Below are positions 9,408 to 18,313 of a stretch of 64,000 nt of DNA, piece after piece. Source of the stretch: Streptomyces himalayensis subsp. himalayensis (GTDB lineage Bacteria; Actinomycetota; Actinomycetes; Streptomycetales; Streptomycetaceae); contig NZ_JACEHE010000006.1 in assembly GCF_013778455.1 (NCBI RefSeq), positions 62,001-126,000 on the forward strand. Direction: 5' to 3'. Numbering within the stretch: the first letter of the stretch is position 1; each line of letters begins with the position of its first letter. The notes under the pieces are model-generated. The model saw only the letters and a program-made list of their open reading frames with translations. It was not told where the DNA came from and ran no database searches. Position numbers and translations under genes: made by a program.

Positions 9408-10151
9408 CTACTGATCCGGCGGGATCCGGTAAACGGAAACGTGGGAACGCGACTCGGAAGTGAAGTCGGATCCGGTCCAGTCCGCGTGCCTGGTCTCCAC
9501 CTCGAACCCGGCCAACTGAGCCATGAGGTCGAGCTCGGCCGGCCAGATGTAGCGGTGCGGGCTGCGGAACAGCTGCGCTTGCCGGCTCTCATCAAACCTG
9601 AAGTGGTGCGATACGACGTGCTGCCGCAGAACGTCGTACGTGTCCAAGCCGATGTAGCCGGGCTCGGCACCCCAGACCGTCGCTTGCTGACCCGGTGGGA
9701 GCCTGCGCAGGTCAGGCACCCAGAGTTCGATCACGAACCGCCCGCCGGGTGTGAGGTGGCGGGCGGCATTGCGGAAGCACGCGACCTGCTCGGCTTGGGT
9801 GAGCAGGTTGGAAATGGTGTTGTAGACGAGATACACGAGCGTGTACTCCCCCGGGGCGAGGGCAGTCGCCATGTCACCGACGATCACTGGGATCGTCGCT
9901 TCATCCGCCTTCGTTCGCAGCCGGTCGATCATCGGGAGTGACATCTCGATACCGGTCACGGCCACCCCTCGCTCGGCGAGCGGAACCGCAACGCGCCCGG
10001 TTCCGATGGCGAACTCGAGCGCCCGCCCGTCGCCTGCGAGTTCAGCGAGGCGGTCTACGGTCGGCCCCAAGACCTCCGGCGCGAACATACCCGTACCCGG
10101 CGTGTCATAGCGCTCGGCGGCATTGACGTCCCAGATCTGATCCGGCTCCAT
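9408..10151 (-). CDS. Class I SAM-dependent methyltransferase
   Basis: A 247-residue methyltransferase. The SAM-binding loop is ALEFAIGTGRVAVPLAERG, followed by VTGIEMS, the DMAT acidic region and AARHLTPGGRFVIELWVP, the usual post-IV strand. ATG 10151 is taken as start because EPDQIWDVNAAERYD is the typical N-terminal of this group; an in-frame ATG at 10169 is an alternative and neither has a strong ribosome site. The substrate is unknown. Codon usage resembles the adjacent convergent MFS gene, so the pair could have been acquired together. Confidence 0.8.
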   Translation of the reverse strand: MEPDQIWDVNAAERYDTPGTGMFAPEVLGPTVDRLAELAGDGRALEFAIGTGRVAVPLAERGVAVTGIEMSLPMIDRLRTKADEATIPVIVGDMATALAPGEYTLVYLVYNTISNLLTQAEQVACFRNAARHLTPGGRFVIELWVPDLRRLPPGQQATVWGAEPGYIGLDTYDVLRQHVVSHHFRFDESRQAQLFRSPHRYIWPAELDLMAQLAGFEVETRHADWTGSDFTSESRSHVSVYRIPPDQ

Positions 10152-10442
10152 GCCGCCAACGATCACCATGGGTGCGCGTGTTGTCCAACGAATTTGCGAC
10201 CTTACGGCCCCGGTACGCGGTCGGTGTTGAGCGGCTTCTCCGGTCGGCGGTCCGTCAGGCAATGAAGGACCGCTGACACCTGCTCGCTTGTGAGTTGGCT
10301 TCTCGTTGCGCGTCACCCCAAAGGGTGAATCCGGCTGCCCGCCGCGCCGGGTGCCAGGGTGGGACGGGTGGACATGGGCATCGTTGCGGGGGTCATACGG
10401 GGCCGCGGAGCGGTGGTCCCGCAGAGCCGATGGAGGGCGCGC

Positions 10443-11228
10443 ATGCTCGGCACAGACTTCACCCATGGATCACCCTGCTGGATCGATCTCGGCAGTCCGG
10501 ACACCACCAGGGCGGCCGCCTTCTACGGCGCCGTCTTCGGCTGGCAGTTCGTCTCTGCCGGGCCCGAGGCCGGCGGGTACGGGTTCTTCCAGAAGGACGG
10601 CAAGACCGTCGCCGCACTGGGGCCGCTCACCGAGGAGGGCGCGACGAGCGCCTGGACGGTGTACTTCCGGACCGATGACGTCCAGGCCACGACCAAGGCC
10701 GCCGAGCAGGGCGGCGGCACGGTGCGGGTGGCGCCCATGCAGGTCATGGGCGAGGGGTGGATGGCCCAGTTCACCGACCAGCAGGGGGCGCAGTTCGCGG
10801 TGTTGCAGCCGGGCACGCCGCAGGGAGGGCTGGAGAAGGCGTCCGAGGACAACACCCTGGTGTGGGTGGAGCTCCACGTACCCGACCCGGTGGCCGGGAT
10901 CGGCTTCTATCACGGCCTGTTCGGCTGGCGCTCGCAGGAGATGCAGGCGCCCGGAATGACGTACCGGGTGCTGAGCCTCGAGCACGGGGACCAGCAGGAC
11001 ACGTCCTTCGGCGGGGTGGCCGCGCTCCAGGAGGGCGGTCGCGGGCCGAGCTGGGTCCCGTACTTCGCGGTCGCGGACGCCGACGAGACCGTCAGGAAGA
11101 CGGAGGAGAACGGCGGCTCGGTCCTGATGCCGGCGGAGGACGTACCGGAAGTCGGCAAGATCGCGTGGCTGGCGGACACCGCCGGTGCGGTCTTCGCAGT
11201 ACTCAAGCCGAACCCGCCGCAGGCGTAG
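10443..11228 (+). CDS. VOC-superfamily protein with two glyoxalase-like domains
   Basis: A 261-residue protein made of two vicinal-oxygen-chelate repeats. Domain 1 (about residues 8-120) begins CWIDLGSPDTTRAAAFYGAVFGW; domain 2 (about 140-258) begins WVELHVPDPVAGIGFYHGLFGW. Each ends with a strand of the form AVFAVLKP or QFAVLQPG. Tandem VOC proteins of this sort in Streptomyces include hydroxylases, bleomycin-type resistance proteins and proteins of unknown role; the metal ligands cannot be assigned with confidence. ATG 10443 has a purine-rich GGAGGG site upstream. It overlaps the tail of a doubtful minus-strand ORF. Confidence 0.8.
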   Translation: MLGTDFTHGSPCWIDLGSPDTTRAAAFYGAVFGWQFVSAGPEAGGYGFFQKDGKTVAALGPLTEEGATSAWTVYFRTDDVQATTKAAEQGGGTVRVAPMQVMGEGWMAQFTDQQGAQFAVLQPGTPQGGLEKASEDNTLVWVELHVPDPVAGIGFYHGLFGWRSQEMQAPGMTYRVLSLEHGDQQDTSFGGVAALQEGGRGPSWVPYFAVADADETVRKTEENGGSVLMPAEDVPEVGKIAWLADTAGAVFAVLKPNPPQA

Positions 11229-11372
11229 GCAGGACGACGCGTCCGGCCGGTCGGTCCGCCGACTGCCCGCCGCCCGGAAGCACCCAGAGCCTCCAGAGCG
11301 GCAGCCACGGGTAGTTGGGGTGCGGCGTTCCACGATGGTGGCAACGCCCCCGTGGGCGTCCGCCGTGGTCAT
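11203..11372 (-). pseudogene. Possible small frameshifted ORF
   Basis: ATG at 11372 on the minus strand has a good AGGAG site 6 bp upstream, and the first 19 codons (MTTADAHGGVATIVERR..) are G/C-ended. The G/C-ended frame then switches by -1 and continues as NYPWLPLWRLWVLPGGG to a TGA at 11203. Joined, they would give a roughly 56-residue protein. I do not recognise it. It may be a decayed gene, a sequencing slip or chance. Confidence 0.2.
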
Positions 11373-11578
11373 GTTGATCTCCTGGGCGGTGCCCACGGCG
11401 GCCGGTGCGGTGGCGCGGGCTGGTGTCGAGGTAGGCGTTGACCGGCGCTCTCGGCACCAGCACTCCCAACCTCGACGACGGGCAGTGGCGCGGCGCAGCT
11501 CCGGCTGCGGCGGCGCGAGCCGGGTCGGCCTGCTCACCGCGCCATGCTCCTCGCCCCGGACAGGAGGGACCACCGTCG
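11229..11578. other. Spacer between VOC gene and glycosyltransferase
   Basis: About 350 bp lying between two convergent genes. Apart from the doubtful minus-strand ORF above, I see no coding frame with good codon bias, no tRNA and no strong long hairpin. Confidence 0.4.
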
Positions 11579-12862
11579 TCACGTTGTGGAGGAAGCAGCT
11601 CCTTCGATGAGGTCCGCCGCTCTGCGCAGGCCGTCGCGGCGGCGTATTTCCCCTCCCACGTCGGCCAGCCGCTTCCGCAGGGTGTGGTCCGCGAGCAGAC
11701 GCTCAACTGTCCCCGTCAATTCGCCGTCCGTGAAGCGGTAGGTGTCCAGCCGGACGCCGAAGCCCAGCTCGTCCATCCGCTGGGCGTTGTCGTACTGGTC
11801 CCAGAACAGTGGCAGCAGCACCATCGGCTTGCCGAAGTGCAGGGCCTCCGTCGTCGTGTTGTTGCCGCCGTGCGTGATGACCAGATCGACGACCGGCAGG
11901 ATCGACGTCTGGGGCAGGAACTCCGCGCCCCACATGTTCGGGGAGAGCTCGATCTCCTCGTGGAGCGGGCCCTTGGACACGATGTAGCGGTGCGGAGTGC
12001 CGGACAGCACGCCGACGACGCGCCGCATCAGTTCCACATCCGCCGAGCCGAGTGAGCCCAGCGAGAAGTAGATCAACGCGCCGTCCCCGTCGCGCAGTTC
12101 CTCGGGCAGCACGAATTTCTCGTCCGTCTCCCGCACCGAGGAGTCCAGCCGGTGCCAGGCCGGGCCGGGTGCGCGCTCGTAGTCCGCGGCCTCGGGGTAC
12201 ACGTAGAGGTTCGTCCCGGCTTCGTGAATGAAGTCCAGCACCGGCAGGGCCTGAGCCCCCTGCTCCACCACCCACGCGTTGAACTCCTCCCAGAGCGCAC
12301 GGTGCGAGCGGTCGTACGCCTCCCGGAACTCCGCCCAGCCGGAGCGGTCCGCCGCCGGATAACCGGAGAAGACCGGGGGCACGTCGCCCCTCCTCAGCTC
12401 GAGGGGGTTGCAGGACATGATGCGGACGAACGGCTTGCCGGCGGTCAGCAGGGCGGGGAAGCAGACGACGTTGTCCTCGACGATCACATCGGGCTGGACC
12501 CGTTCGATGATCTGCCGCAGCTGCGGCTCGCAGTACTTGACGCCCGCGATGAGCTCCTCCCAGACGGCCTTGATCCAGGTCTCCAGCTGCTCGATGGTCG
12601 GCTTGCGGAACTCCGGGGCGGTGTCCCGGATGAAGTCCTTCCAGAACTGGCCCGCGTCCTGCTCGCCTTCCGACGGCGGCGCGAGTTCGACCAGGTCCTC
12701 CTCGAAGCCGAGCGCTGTGAGCTTGCCCTTCCAGGACGCCTCGGCGGCGAAGACGACGCGATGGCCACGGCGGCGCAGGACATCGCCGATGCCGACACAG
12801 TTGTTGGTGGGTCCGTAGGCGCTCTCCGGTACGAACAGCACGGTGAGTCGGCGCTCTGTCAT
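11579..12862 (-). CDS. Glycosyltransferase, MGT/UGT-like (GT1)
   Basis: A 427-residue GT-B fold enzyme of the macrolide-glycosyltransferase type. The N-terminal domain starts [32 protein letters not shown], the acceptor-binding side. The C-terminal NDP-sugar domain contains [10 protein letters not shown] and a [20 protein letters not shown] stretch ending [10 protein letters not shown], the GT1 donor-binding signature with Asp-Gln near its end. The start ATG overlaps the stop of the ABC ATPase gene by four bases (ATGA), so the enzyme is translated with the polyamine-type importer. Family members glycosylate and often inactivate small molecules; coupling to an importer suggests modification of an imported cationic compound. 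Confidence 0.85.
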   Translation of the reverse strand: MTERRLTVLFVPESAYGPTNNCVGIGDVLRRRGHRVVFAAEASWKGKLTALGFEEDLVELAPPSEGEQDAGQFWKDFIRDTAPEFRKPTIEQLETWIKAVWEELIAGVKYCEPQLRQIIERVQPDVIVEDNVVCFPALLTAGKPFVRIMSCNPLELRRGDVPPVFSGYPAADRSGWAEFREAYDRSHRALWEEFNAWVVEQGAQALPVLDFIHEAGTNLYVYPEAADYERAPGPAWHRLDSSVRETDEKFVLPEELRDGDGALIYFSLGSLGSADVELMRRVVGVLSGTPHRYIVSKGPLHEEIELSPNMWGAEFLPQTSILPVVDLVITHGGNNTTTEALHFGKPMVLLPLFWDQYDNAQRMDELGFGVRLDTYRFTDGELTGTVERLLADHTLRKRLADVGGEIRRRDGLRRAADLIEGAASSTT

Positions 12863-13926
12863 GGCTCTTCCCCCTCGATCGGACTGGCAGGAGTGCTGAC
12901 GGGAGTACTGGCAGGAATGCTGGCGGGAATGTGGACGGCGGCGTCCGGCGGCCAGGACAGCGAGACCTGCTCGCCGGACGTGACACGAGATGGGCCCTGG
13001 ACGGCGATGAGCACGGGCCGGTCCAGTCCCGGAACGCGCACGGCCAGGTGTGACGTGCCGCCATGGAAGCTGACGTCGACGACTGTGCCCGTGAGCCGCT
13101 CGCCCTCGCCCTCGACGGTTCCGTCGTTGTCGTTGCCCCCTTTGCCGCCGCCGATTCGGTTGCGGATGCGGATGCGCTCCGGGCGCACGGCCGTGATGCC
13201 GTTCGGCCCAGGAAAGAGGTTGTTCGCGCCGACGAAGCCCGCGACGAAGGTGGTGCGAGGCCGTTCGTACAGCGTCACCGGTGCGTCGGTCTGCTCGATG
13301 CGGCCCGCGTTCATGACGGCGATGCGGTCGGCGAGCGACATCGCTTCCTCCTGGTCGTGCGTGACCACCAGGAAGGTGATGCCGACCTCGTGCTGCAGCC
13401 GCTTCAGCTCCAGCTGCATCTCCGCCCGCACCTGTTTGTCGAGCGCGGACAGCGGCTCGTCGAGGAGCAGCAGCCGGGGCCGCTTCACGATCGCGCGGGC
13501 GAGCGCGACACGTTGGCGCTGTCCGCCGGAGAGCTCGTGGGGTTTGCGGCGGGCGTACGCGGTCAGGCCGACGGTGGCGAGGACCGCGTCGACCCGTTCC
13601 CGTATCGCAGCACGCGGGAGCCGTTCCCGCTCCAGCCCGTACGCCACGTTCCGCTCGACCGACATGTGCGGGAAGAGCGCGAACGACTGGAACATCAGAT
13701 TGACCGGGCGCCGGTGCGGCGGCACGGACAGCAGGTCCTCCCTGTCGAGCGTGACTGCGCCCACGTCCGGGGTCTCGAAACCGGCGAGGATGCGCAGCAG
13801 GGTCGTTTTACCGCAGCCGCTCGGCCCGAGAAGCGCACAGAACTCGCCTTCGCCGATGTCCAGCGAGACATCGTCCAGCGCCCGTGTCCGCCCGAAGCGG
13901 TGACTGACGCCCTTGATCTCGATCAT
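12859..13926 (-). CDS. potA: Spermidine/putrescine-type ABC transporter ATP-binding protein
   Basis: A 355-residue ATPase. Walker A is GPSGCGKTT near residue 33, the signature is [14 protein letters not shown], Walker B is [12 protein letters not shown] and the H-loop lies in VVTHDQEEA. After about residue 235 comes the TOBE-type regulatory domain with [10 protein letters not shown]. The C-terminus ends in repeated tetrapeptides ([16 protein letters not shown]) encoded by a 12-bp tandem repeat. The gene overlaps potC upstream and the glycosyltransferase downstream by four bases each, so all five genes form one coupled operon. CUT1/PotA-type ATPases energise import of polyamines or other cationic solutes. 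Confidence 0.9.
   Translation of the reverse strand: MIEIKGVSHRFGRTRALDDVSLDIGEGEFCALLGPSGCGKTTLLRILAGFETPDVGAVTLDREDLLSVPPHRRPVNLMFQSFALFPHMSVERNVAYGLERERLPRAAIRERVDAVLATVGLTAYARRKPHELSGGQRQRVALARAIVKRPRLLLLDEPLSALDKQVRAEMQLELKRLQHEVGITFLVVTHDQEEAMSLADRIAVMNAGRIEQTDAPVTLYERPRTTFVAGFVGANNLFPGPNGITAVRPERIRIRNRIGGGKGGNDNDGTVEGEGERLTGTVVDVSFHGGTSHLAVRVPGLDRPVLIAVQGPSRVTSGEQVSLSWPPDAAVHIPASIPASTPVSTPASPIEGEEP
12884..12931 (-). repeat. 12-bp x 4 tandem repeat near the potA stop codon
   Basis: Units at 12884-12895, 12896-12907, 12908-12919 and 12920-12931 follow the pattern CTGGC(A/G)GGA(A/G)TG with one more diverged copy. They encode the Pro/Ser tetrapeptide tail of the ATPase, about eight codons before its stop. 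Confidence 0.85.
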
Positions 13927-14711
13927 CCGATCGCCTCCGGGGCGCCACGGGTGGTCGTACGGGTGAGCCGCTGCGCGGCGACGACTGCGGTGAAGCTGAC
14001 CGCGAGCAGCAGCGTCGCGAGCGCGTTGATCTCCGGAGTGACGCCGAAGCGGACCATCGAGTACACGACCACGGGCAGCGTCGGCTCGGTCGGAGCGGCC
14101 GTGAAGAACGCGATGACGAACTCGTCGACGGAGAGCGTGAAGGCGAGCAGCGCCCCGGCGGCGACGCCCGGAACGAGTGACGGAAGCGTGATGCGGACGA
14201 ACGTCGTCAGCGGTGTCGCGCCCAGGTCCCGGGAGGCCTCCTCCAGCGAGGGATCCGTGTGCGCCAGCCGGGTGCGTACGAGCGCGGCAACGAACGCGGT
14301 GCCGAAGACGGTGTGCGCGAGCAGCACGCTGTGCAGGCCGAGGGTGAGCTGGACGGCGGCGTAGAAGACGAGCAGGCCGATGGCGAGCAGCAGATCAGGA
14401 ACGACGGCGGGGAGCAGCGTGACCGCGTCCAGCAGCCGTGAACGCCTGTCATGGCCCGCCCCGACCGCGAGCAGGGTGCCGAGGACGGTGGAGAGCGCCG
14501 CGGACCCGGCCGCGACGATCAGGGTGTTGACGAGCCCGTGCAGGATCTCGTCGTCGCCCGCCAGCTCGCCGTACCAGCGCAGGCTGAACCCCTCGAAGGC
14601 GTACGGGGAGCGGCCCGCGCTGAACGACATGGCGACGAGGACGACGACGGGCGCGTAGAGGAAGACGTACGTGAGCCAGAAAGGCATCTTCACCAGAAGC
14701 CGGTGTCTCAT
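13923..14711 (-). CDS. potC: Spermidine/putrescine-type ABC transporter permease (PotC-like)
   Basis: A 262-residue inner-membrane permease with about six transmembrane segments. The ABC-permease EAA loop reads [21 protein letters not shown], the site that docks on the ATPase. The N-terminal [21 protein letters not shown] and the conserved [11 protein letters not shown] are PotC-like. ATG 14711 overlaps the stop of potB by four bases, fixing the start. It forms the heterodimeric channel with PotB. Confidence 0.9.
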   Translation of the reverse strand: MRHRLLVKMPFWLTYVFLYAPVVVLVAMSFSAGRSPYAFEGFSLRWYGELAGDDEILHGLVNTLIVAAGSAALSTVLGTLLAVGAGHDRRSRLLDAVTLLPAVVPDLLLAIGLLVFYAAVQLTLGLHSVLLAHTVFGTAFVAALVRTRLAHTDPSLEEASRDLGATPLTTFVRITLPSLVPGVAAGALLAFTLSVDEFVIAFFTAAPTEPTLPVVVYSMVRFGVTPEINALATLLLAVSFTAVVAAQRLTRTTTRGAPEAIG

Positions 14712-15532
14712 CGGGTCGCGTACCTCCTCGCCGCCCACGCCTGAGCGAGGAGCAGCACCATCAGCACGGCCAGCAGCGCGAGGGCGAGCGCCGACCCGAA
14801 GGGCCAGTCGCGGGCCTTGAGGAACTGGTCGCGGATGAGGTTGCCGACCAGCACCGAGCGCCCGCCGCCGAGCAGTTCGGGGATGACGAAGTTGCCGAAG
14901 CTCGGTACGAAGACGAAGAGACAGCCGGTGAGGATCCCGGGGACGGTGAGGGGAAGCGTCACCGTGCGGAAGCTGGTCCACGGCCCGGCGCCCAGATTCG
15001 CGGCGGCCTCGCGCAGCTGCGGATCGAGTCGCACGAGGGATGCGTACAGGGGGAGGATCATCAGCGGCAGATACGCGTACAGCAGACCGGTGACGACGGC
15101 TGCGTCGGTGTACAGGACGTCCACCGGGCCGAGGCCGATCGCGCGCAGCGCCTTGTTGAGCCAGCCGGGGCCGCTCAGCAGCACGATCCACGCGTAGACG
15201 CGGATGAGGAAGCTGGTCCAGAAGGGCAGCACGACGGCGATCAGGGCGATCGTCTGCCGGCGGCGCGGCAGGCCGGCGATCACGTACGCCGTCGGATAGC
15301 CGATCAGGAGGGCGAGGACGGTGGTGAGGGCGGCGATCCAGGTGGAGTGCAGGACGACGTCGGCGTACAGCGGGTCCGCGAGGCGGGTGAAGTTCTCGGT
15401 GGTCGGCTCGTCCACGACGCCGCCGAAGCGGCCGCGCCGGAGGAAGGCGTAACTCAGCACCAGGCCCAGCGGAATGACCATGAAGACGGTCAGATAGGTC
15501 AGGCCGGGCCCGGTCAGGGGCCACCGCTTCAT
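14708..15532 (-). CDS. potB: Spermidine/putrescine-type ABC transporter permease (PotB-like)
   Basis: A 274-residue permease with about six membrane segments. The EAA loop is REAANLGAGPWTSFRTVTLP. The stretch VLPFWTSFLIRVYAWIVLL and the later FVIPELLGGG are typical of PotB. ATG 15532 overlaps the potD stop by four bases, so translation is coupled to the lipoprotein gene. Confidence 0.9.
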   Translation of the reverse strand: MKRWPLTGPGLTYLTVFMVIPLGLVLSYAFLRRGRFGGVVDEPTTENFTRLADPLYADVVLHSTWIAALTTVLALLIGYPTAYVIAGLPRRRQTIALIAVVLPFWTSFLIRVYAWIVLLSGPGWLNKALRAIGLGPVDVLYTDAAVVTGLLYAYLPLMILPLYASLVRLDPQLREAAANLGAGPWTSFRTVTLPLTVPGILTGCLFVFVPSFGNFVIPELLGGGRSVLVGNLIRDQFLKARDWPFGSALALALLAVLMVLLLAQAWAARRYATR

Positions 15533-16635
15533 GAGCCGGCGGTCACCTCGGTCGACAGCCGTGTGTACTTCATGGCCGAGTCGCCCACGTCGACGATGGA
15601 CTCGCCCTTCAGCAGCTCGGCCGGGGTCATGCGCAGCGGTGCGTTGGCCTCGAGCACCTTCGGGTCGAGCTGTTCCATGGCGGCCTTGTTGGGCACCTTG
15701 TAGAGGATGTTCTCGGCAGCCCAGCTGTGGATCTCCGGGTCGAGGATGTAGTTGATGAGGGCGTGCGCGGCCTCTTTGTTCTTGGAGGACTTCAGCACGA
15801 CCATCGTGTCCACCCAGAGGTCGCTGCCCTCCTTCGGCACGGTGAACTTGATCTTCGGGTCGCTGGTCGGGCACCAGCCGTCCCAGGCCTCGGCCATCGC
15901 CGACTCGCCCTTGGTCAGCCGGTCACCGAAAGTGGTGTCGTCGTAGGCGAGCAGGTTCTTCTTGGCGTCGAGGAGCAGGGCGCGAGCGTCGGTGAGTTCC
16001 TTGTCGCTGGTGGTGTTGACGGAGTGGCCGAGCACCTTCAGTGCCGGGAGGGCCAGCCAGCGCTCGGTGGTCATCATGGTGACCTTCTTCTTCAGCGCGG
16101 CCGGAGGCTTGAGGATGTCGTTCCAACTGGTCGGGGCCTGCTCCACGAGGTCGGTGCGGTAGCAGATCCCGGTCGTCCCCCAGGTGTAGGGGACGGAGAA
16201 GGTGTTGTCCTTGTCGTAGGCGAGCTGCTGGGCCTCGGGATAGAGGTTCTTGAGGTTGGGGATCAGGTCCGCGTGGATGGGCTCGAGCAGTCCGGCCTCG
16301 TTCAGGGCCTGGGCGTACTGGCCGGAGACGAAGGCGACGTCGATACCGCTGTCGCTGCCCGCGCCGCCGGCCGTCAGCTTGGCCATGATCTCTTCGTTGG
16401 TGGCGTGGTGCGCGATCTTCACCGGGACCCCGAGGTCGTTCTTGACCCGCTCGGGGAGGTCTTCGGGGCTGTAGCCGTCCCAGATGGAGACGGTGAGGGA
16501 CTGTTCGGTGATGTCGGCCTTCGGGTCGAGTGCGTCCGGGCCGCCGTTGCTCTGGCTGCCTTGTTCTCCGCAGCCTGCGAGTAATAACAAGGCCAGCCCC
16601 GTAGCCACAGCCCCGACTGCACGCATGCCTCTCAT
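15529..16635 (-). CDS. potD: Polyamine-type ABC transporter substrate-binding lipoprotein (PotD-like)
   Basis: A 368-residue extracellular solute-binding protein. A short signal peptide (GAVATGLALLLLAGC) has a clear lipobox, LAGC, so the mature protein is lipid-anchored outside the membrane. The mature part starts with LTVSIWDGYSPEDLPE and contains VPYTWGTTGICY, marks of the PotD/PotF group that binds spermidine or putrescine. ATG 16635 has GGGGGAG 7 bp upstream, which decides it over ATGs further 5'. It is the first gene of the five-gene operon, and an 11-bp inverted repeat lies 30 bp upstream. The ligand may be another cationic molecule. Confidence 0.88.
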   Translation of the reverse strand: MRGMRAVGAVATGLALLLLAGCGEQGSQSNGGPDALDPKADITEQSLTVSIWDGYSPEDLPERVKNDLGVPVKIAHHATNEEIMAKLTAGGAGSDSGIDVAFVSGQYAQALNEAGLLEPIHADLIPNLKNLYPEAQQLAYDKDNTFSVPYTWGTTGICYRTDLVEQAPTSWNDILKPPAALKKKVTMMTTERWLALPALKVLGHSVNTTSDKELTDARALLLDAKKNLLAYDDTTFGDRLTKGESAMAEAWDGWCPTSDPKIKFTVPKEGSDLWVDTMVVLKSSKNKEAAHALINYILDPEIHSWAAENILYKVPNKAAMEQLDPKVLEANAPLRMTPAELLKGESIVDVGDSAMKYTRLSTEVTAGS

Positions 16636-16664
16636 GTCACAACTCCCCCCGCTGAAGCGCCCGT

Positions 16665-16694
16665 TGCGGCGTGAGTCTCGCATCACGCCGCAAT
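16665..16694 (-). promoter_or_regulatory. Perfect inverted repeat upstream of potD
   Basis: TTGCGGCGTGA at 16665-16675 and its exact reverse complement TCACGCCGCAA at 16684-16694 are separated by 8 bp. The element lies 30 bp before the potD start codon and is a likely operator for the polyamine-type operon. No regulator gene sits next to it. Confidence 0.65.
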
Positions 16695-16784
16695 TTCCAC
16701 AACGGGGCAGTGGTGGTCAGTGGCCGTCAGACGGGCCGGACGCTTCCACGGACCGGCATGTGACAAGCCGGCTCATCGCGACCT

Positions 16785-17020
16785 ATGAGCCCGGCTTCGG
16801 GCTTGAATCATCTTGCCGTCACCGGAGGCGAGCCGACGCTCGGTTTCCTTGTCCGTCTTGCCCGAGGGGCGCTTCTGCTGAAGCAGGTGCCGCACGGGGC
16901 GCGGGCGGCACTGGACATCGGGTGCGGTACGGGACAGTTCGCACGGCTGCTCGCGGGAAGGGGGCTGGACGTCGAGGGGATGGATGCCAATGCGGACGTC
17001 ATCGCGGCGACGCAAGCCTG
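16785..17020 (+). pseudogene. Truncated SAM-dependent methyltransferase
   Basis: The plus strand encodes the first part of a class I methyltransferase: GEPTLGFLVRLARG, then the SAM loop ALDIGCGTGQFARLLAGRG and the acidic strand VEGMDANADVI. The family similarity stops abruptly at about 17020, where the 3' end of the opposite-strand DinB gene begins. Only about 75 of the expected 200 or more residues remain, so this is a remnant cut by a rearrangement that brought in, or retained, the DinB gene. Confidence 0.6.
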
Positions 17021-17023
17021 GTC

Positions 17024-17743
17024 CTACCCGGGAGTGGTGAAGCCGGCCTGCCACAGGTCGCGGAGCAACGCGATCTCGGCCATGTGGTGGATGAATTCGA
17101 GGTTGGACCCCCACAGCACCGAGACATACGGGTCGTCGGGGGCGGAGCCGTACGGGTACTGGGAGAAGCCGACCGTGTCGAGCTGCTCCTCGGTGACGGC
17201 AGCCACGCTGTCGCGCCAGCGGTCGATCGTCGCCCAGAATTGCTCGAGTGCCAAGGCGGCGGAGGGGGTGAAGTCGACGAGCTGCTTGGGGTCCTGCCGC
17301 CGCTCGCCGAAGGTCCACTCCCATTCGCCCGCGAATTGGTAGTGCAGGTGTCCCAGCCGCCACGCGAGGGTCGTGACTGGTGTTTCGTCGGGCTCCGGCT
17401 CACCGGTGTGGGCGAGGATCTGCTCGACCCGCTCGACGCTCACGCTCCAGTCCTCGGCAATCTTGGCGACGGTCATGCCGTCGGCGGCCTGCCGGGCAAC
17501 CTCGGCGTACTCGCTGGCCGGGATGTCCGGGGCGCCCAAGTCGAGCACCCACTCGCCCGGCCCGAACGCCCTGGGGGTCACCGCCTCGCCCCGGCGCCGG
17601 ACCGACCAGCAACCGGGCACCGGCTCCCACAGGTACTCCTCGTCGCTGAGCCCCGTCAGCCGCACCTGGGCCGTCTCCCTGGCTTTGTCGAACTGGTCGA
17701 GCAGTAAGCCCAAACGGTCGGTCCGCGCGCGCTCGATCTCCAT
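17024..17743 (-). CDS. DinB-fold protein with an internal helix-turn-helix-like segment
   Basis: A 239-residue protein of the DinB/YfiT-like four-helix-bundle superfamily. The N-terminal helix ends LSDEEYLWEPVPGCWSVR, the C-terminal half has LAWRLGHLHYQFAG and NLEFIHHMAEIALLRDLW, supplying the usual metal-binding histidines. Between them, at about residues 89-112, a segment GMTVAKIAEDWSVSVERVEQI resembles a helix-turn-helix and is not part of the standard fold. Members of the family are often metal-dependent thiol (mycothiol or bacillithiol) transferases; this one's substrate is unknown. ATG 17743 is the first Met of the helix. Confidence 0.75.
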   Translation of the reverse strand: MEIERARTDRLGLLLDQFDKARETAQVRLTGLSDEEYLWEPVPGCWSVRRRGEAVTPRAFGPGEWVLDLGAPDIPASEYAEVARQAADGMTVAKIAEDWSVSVERVEQILAHTGEPEPDETPVTTLAWRLGHLHYQFAGEWEWTFGERRQDPKQLVDFTPSAALALEQFWATIDRWRDSVAAVTEEQLDTVGFSQYPYGSAPDDPYVSVLWGSNLEFIHHMAEIALLRDLWQAGFTTPG

Positions 17744-18313
17744 GCCTGGCTCCCTTCGCGGTCGCAGCTCACACTCGCCGCGATCGGAGGGAAGCTAACG
17801 GCTCACCTCACGGGGCGCGACTGATTTTCCCGCGACCGCAGCGGTGCAGCACCACCCGCATCACCGCACTCGTTCAGGCTTGACGCCGTCGGTGCCGGTG
17901 CTCATCGTCACCCACAGCAAGGTCCTCGGCGCCCTTCAGCCGACAACCGCCGCCAACCCACCTCGGCCGTAACCCGGCGACGGCGGCCAAGTGCGCCGAC
18001 GGTTCACCGAAGACGTCGACCACCCGTTCGTAGGCGTCGAGGCCGGTCTCCACCGGAACATGGGGGAGTTCTCCCGAGTACGGGGTTCTTGAAGAGCGGG
18101 GTGATTTTCCCGACAGAGCGGACGAATCGATTTCGCTACAAGTTCCGAAATTATTCGTGATGGGTCCGCCATGCCGCCGCAACACATCATTCCTACCGTC
18201 GCTATCGGTCGCATCGACACCATCACACCCATGAAGTGCATCGGACCAAAAAAGCTGCTTCCCCCCGAATTCACATTGCTGTCCTCAGTGCCTTCATGAG
18301 ACAGGAGCCTCGA
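17744..18313. other. Spacer with possible gene remnant and operator
   Basis: About 570 bp. On the minus strand, 17874-18060 can be read as ETGLDAYERVVDVFGEPSAH and further residues to a stop, which has coding-like codon bias but no recognisable family and no start. Nearer the sugar operon, the DNA becomes AT-richer and contains an imperfect inverted repeat at 18122-18158. The promoter of the operon is probably between 18100 and 18240. Confidence 0.35.
18122..18158 (+). promoter_or_regulatory. Imperfect inverted repeat upstream of the sugar-import operon
   Basis: ACGAATCGATTTCG (18122-18135) and CGAAATTATTCGT (18146-18158) form an inverted repeat that matches except for one insertion and one or two substitutions, with a 10-bp spacer. 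It lies about 155 bp before the solute-binding-protein start and is a candidate operator for the ROK regulator encoded in the same run. Confidence 0.45.

Noticed and set aside
13923..15524. A 533-residue frame covering potC and most of potB
   Set aside because: Its first half is the shifted frame of potB (Arg-rich); real potB and potC start at 15532 and 14711 with ATGA overlaps.
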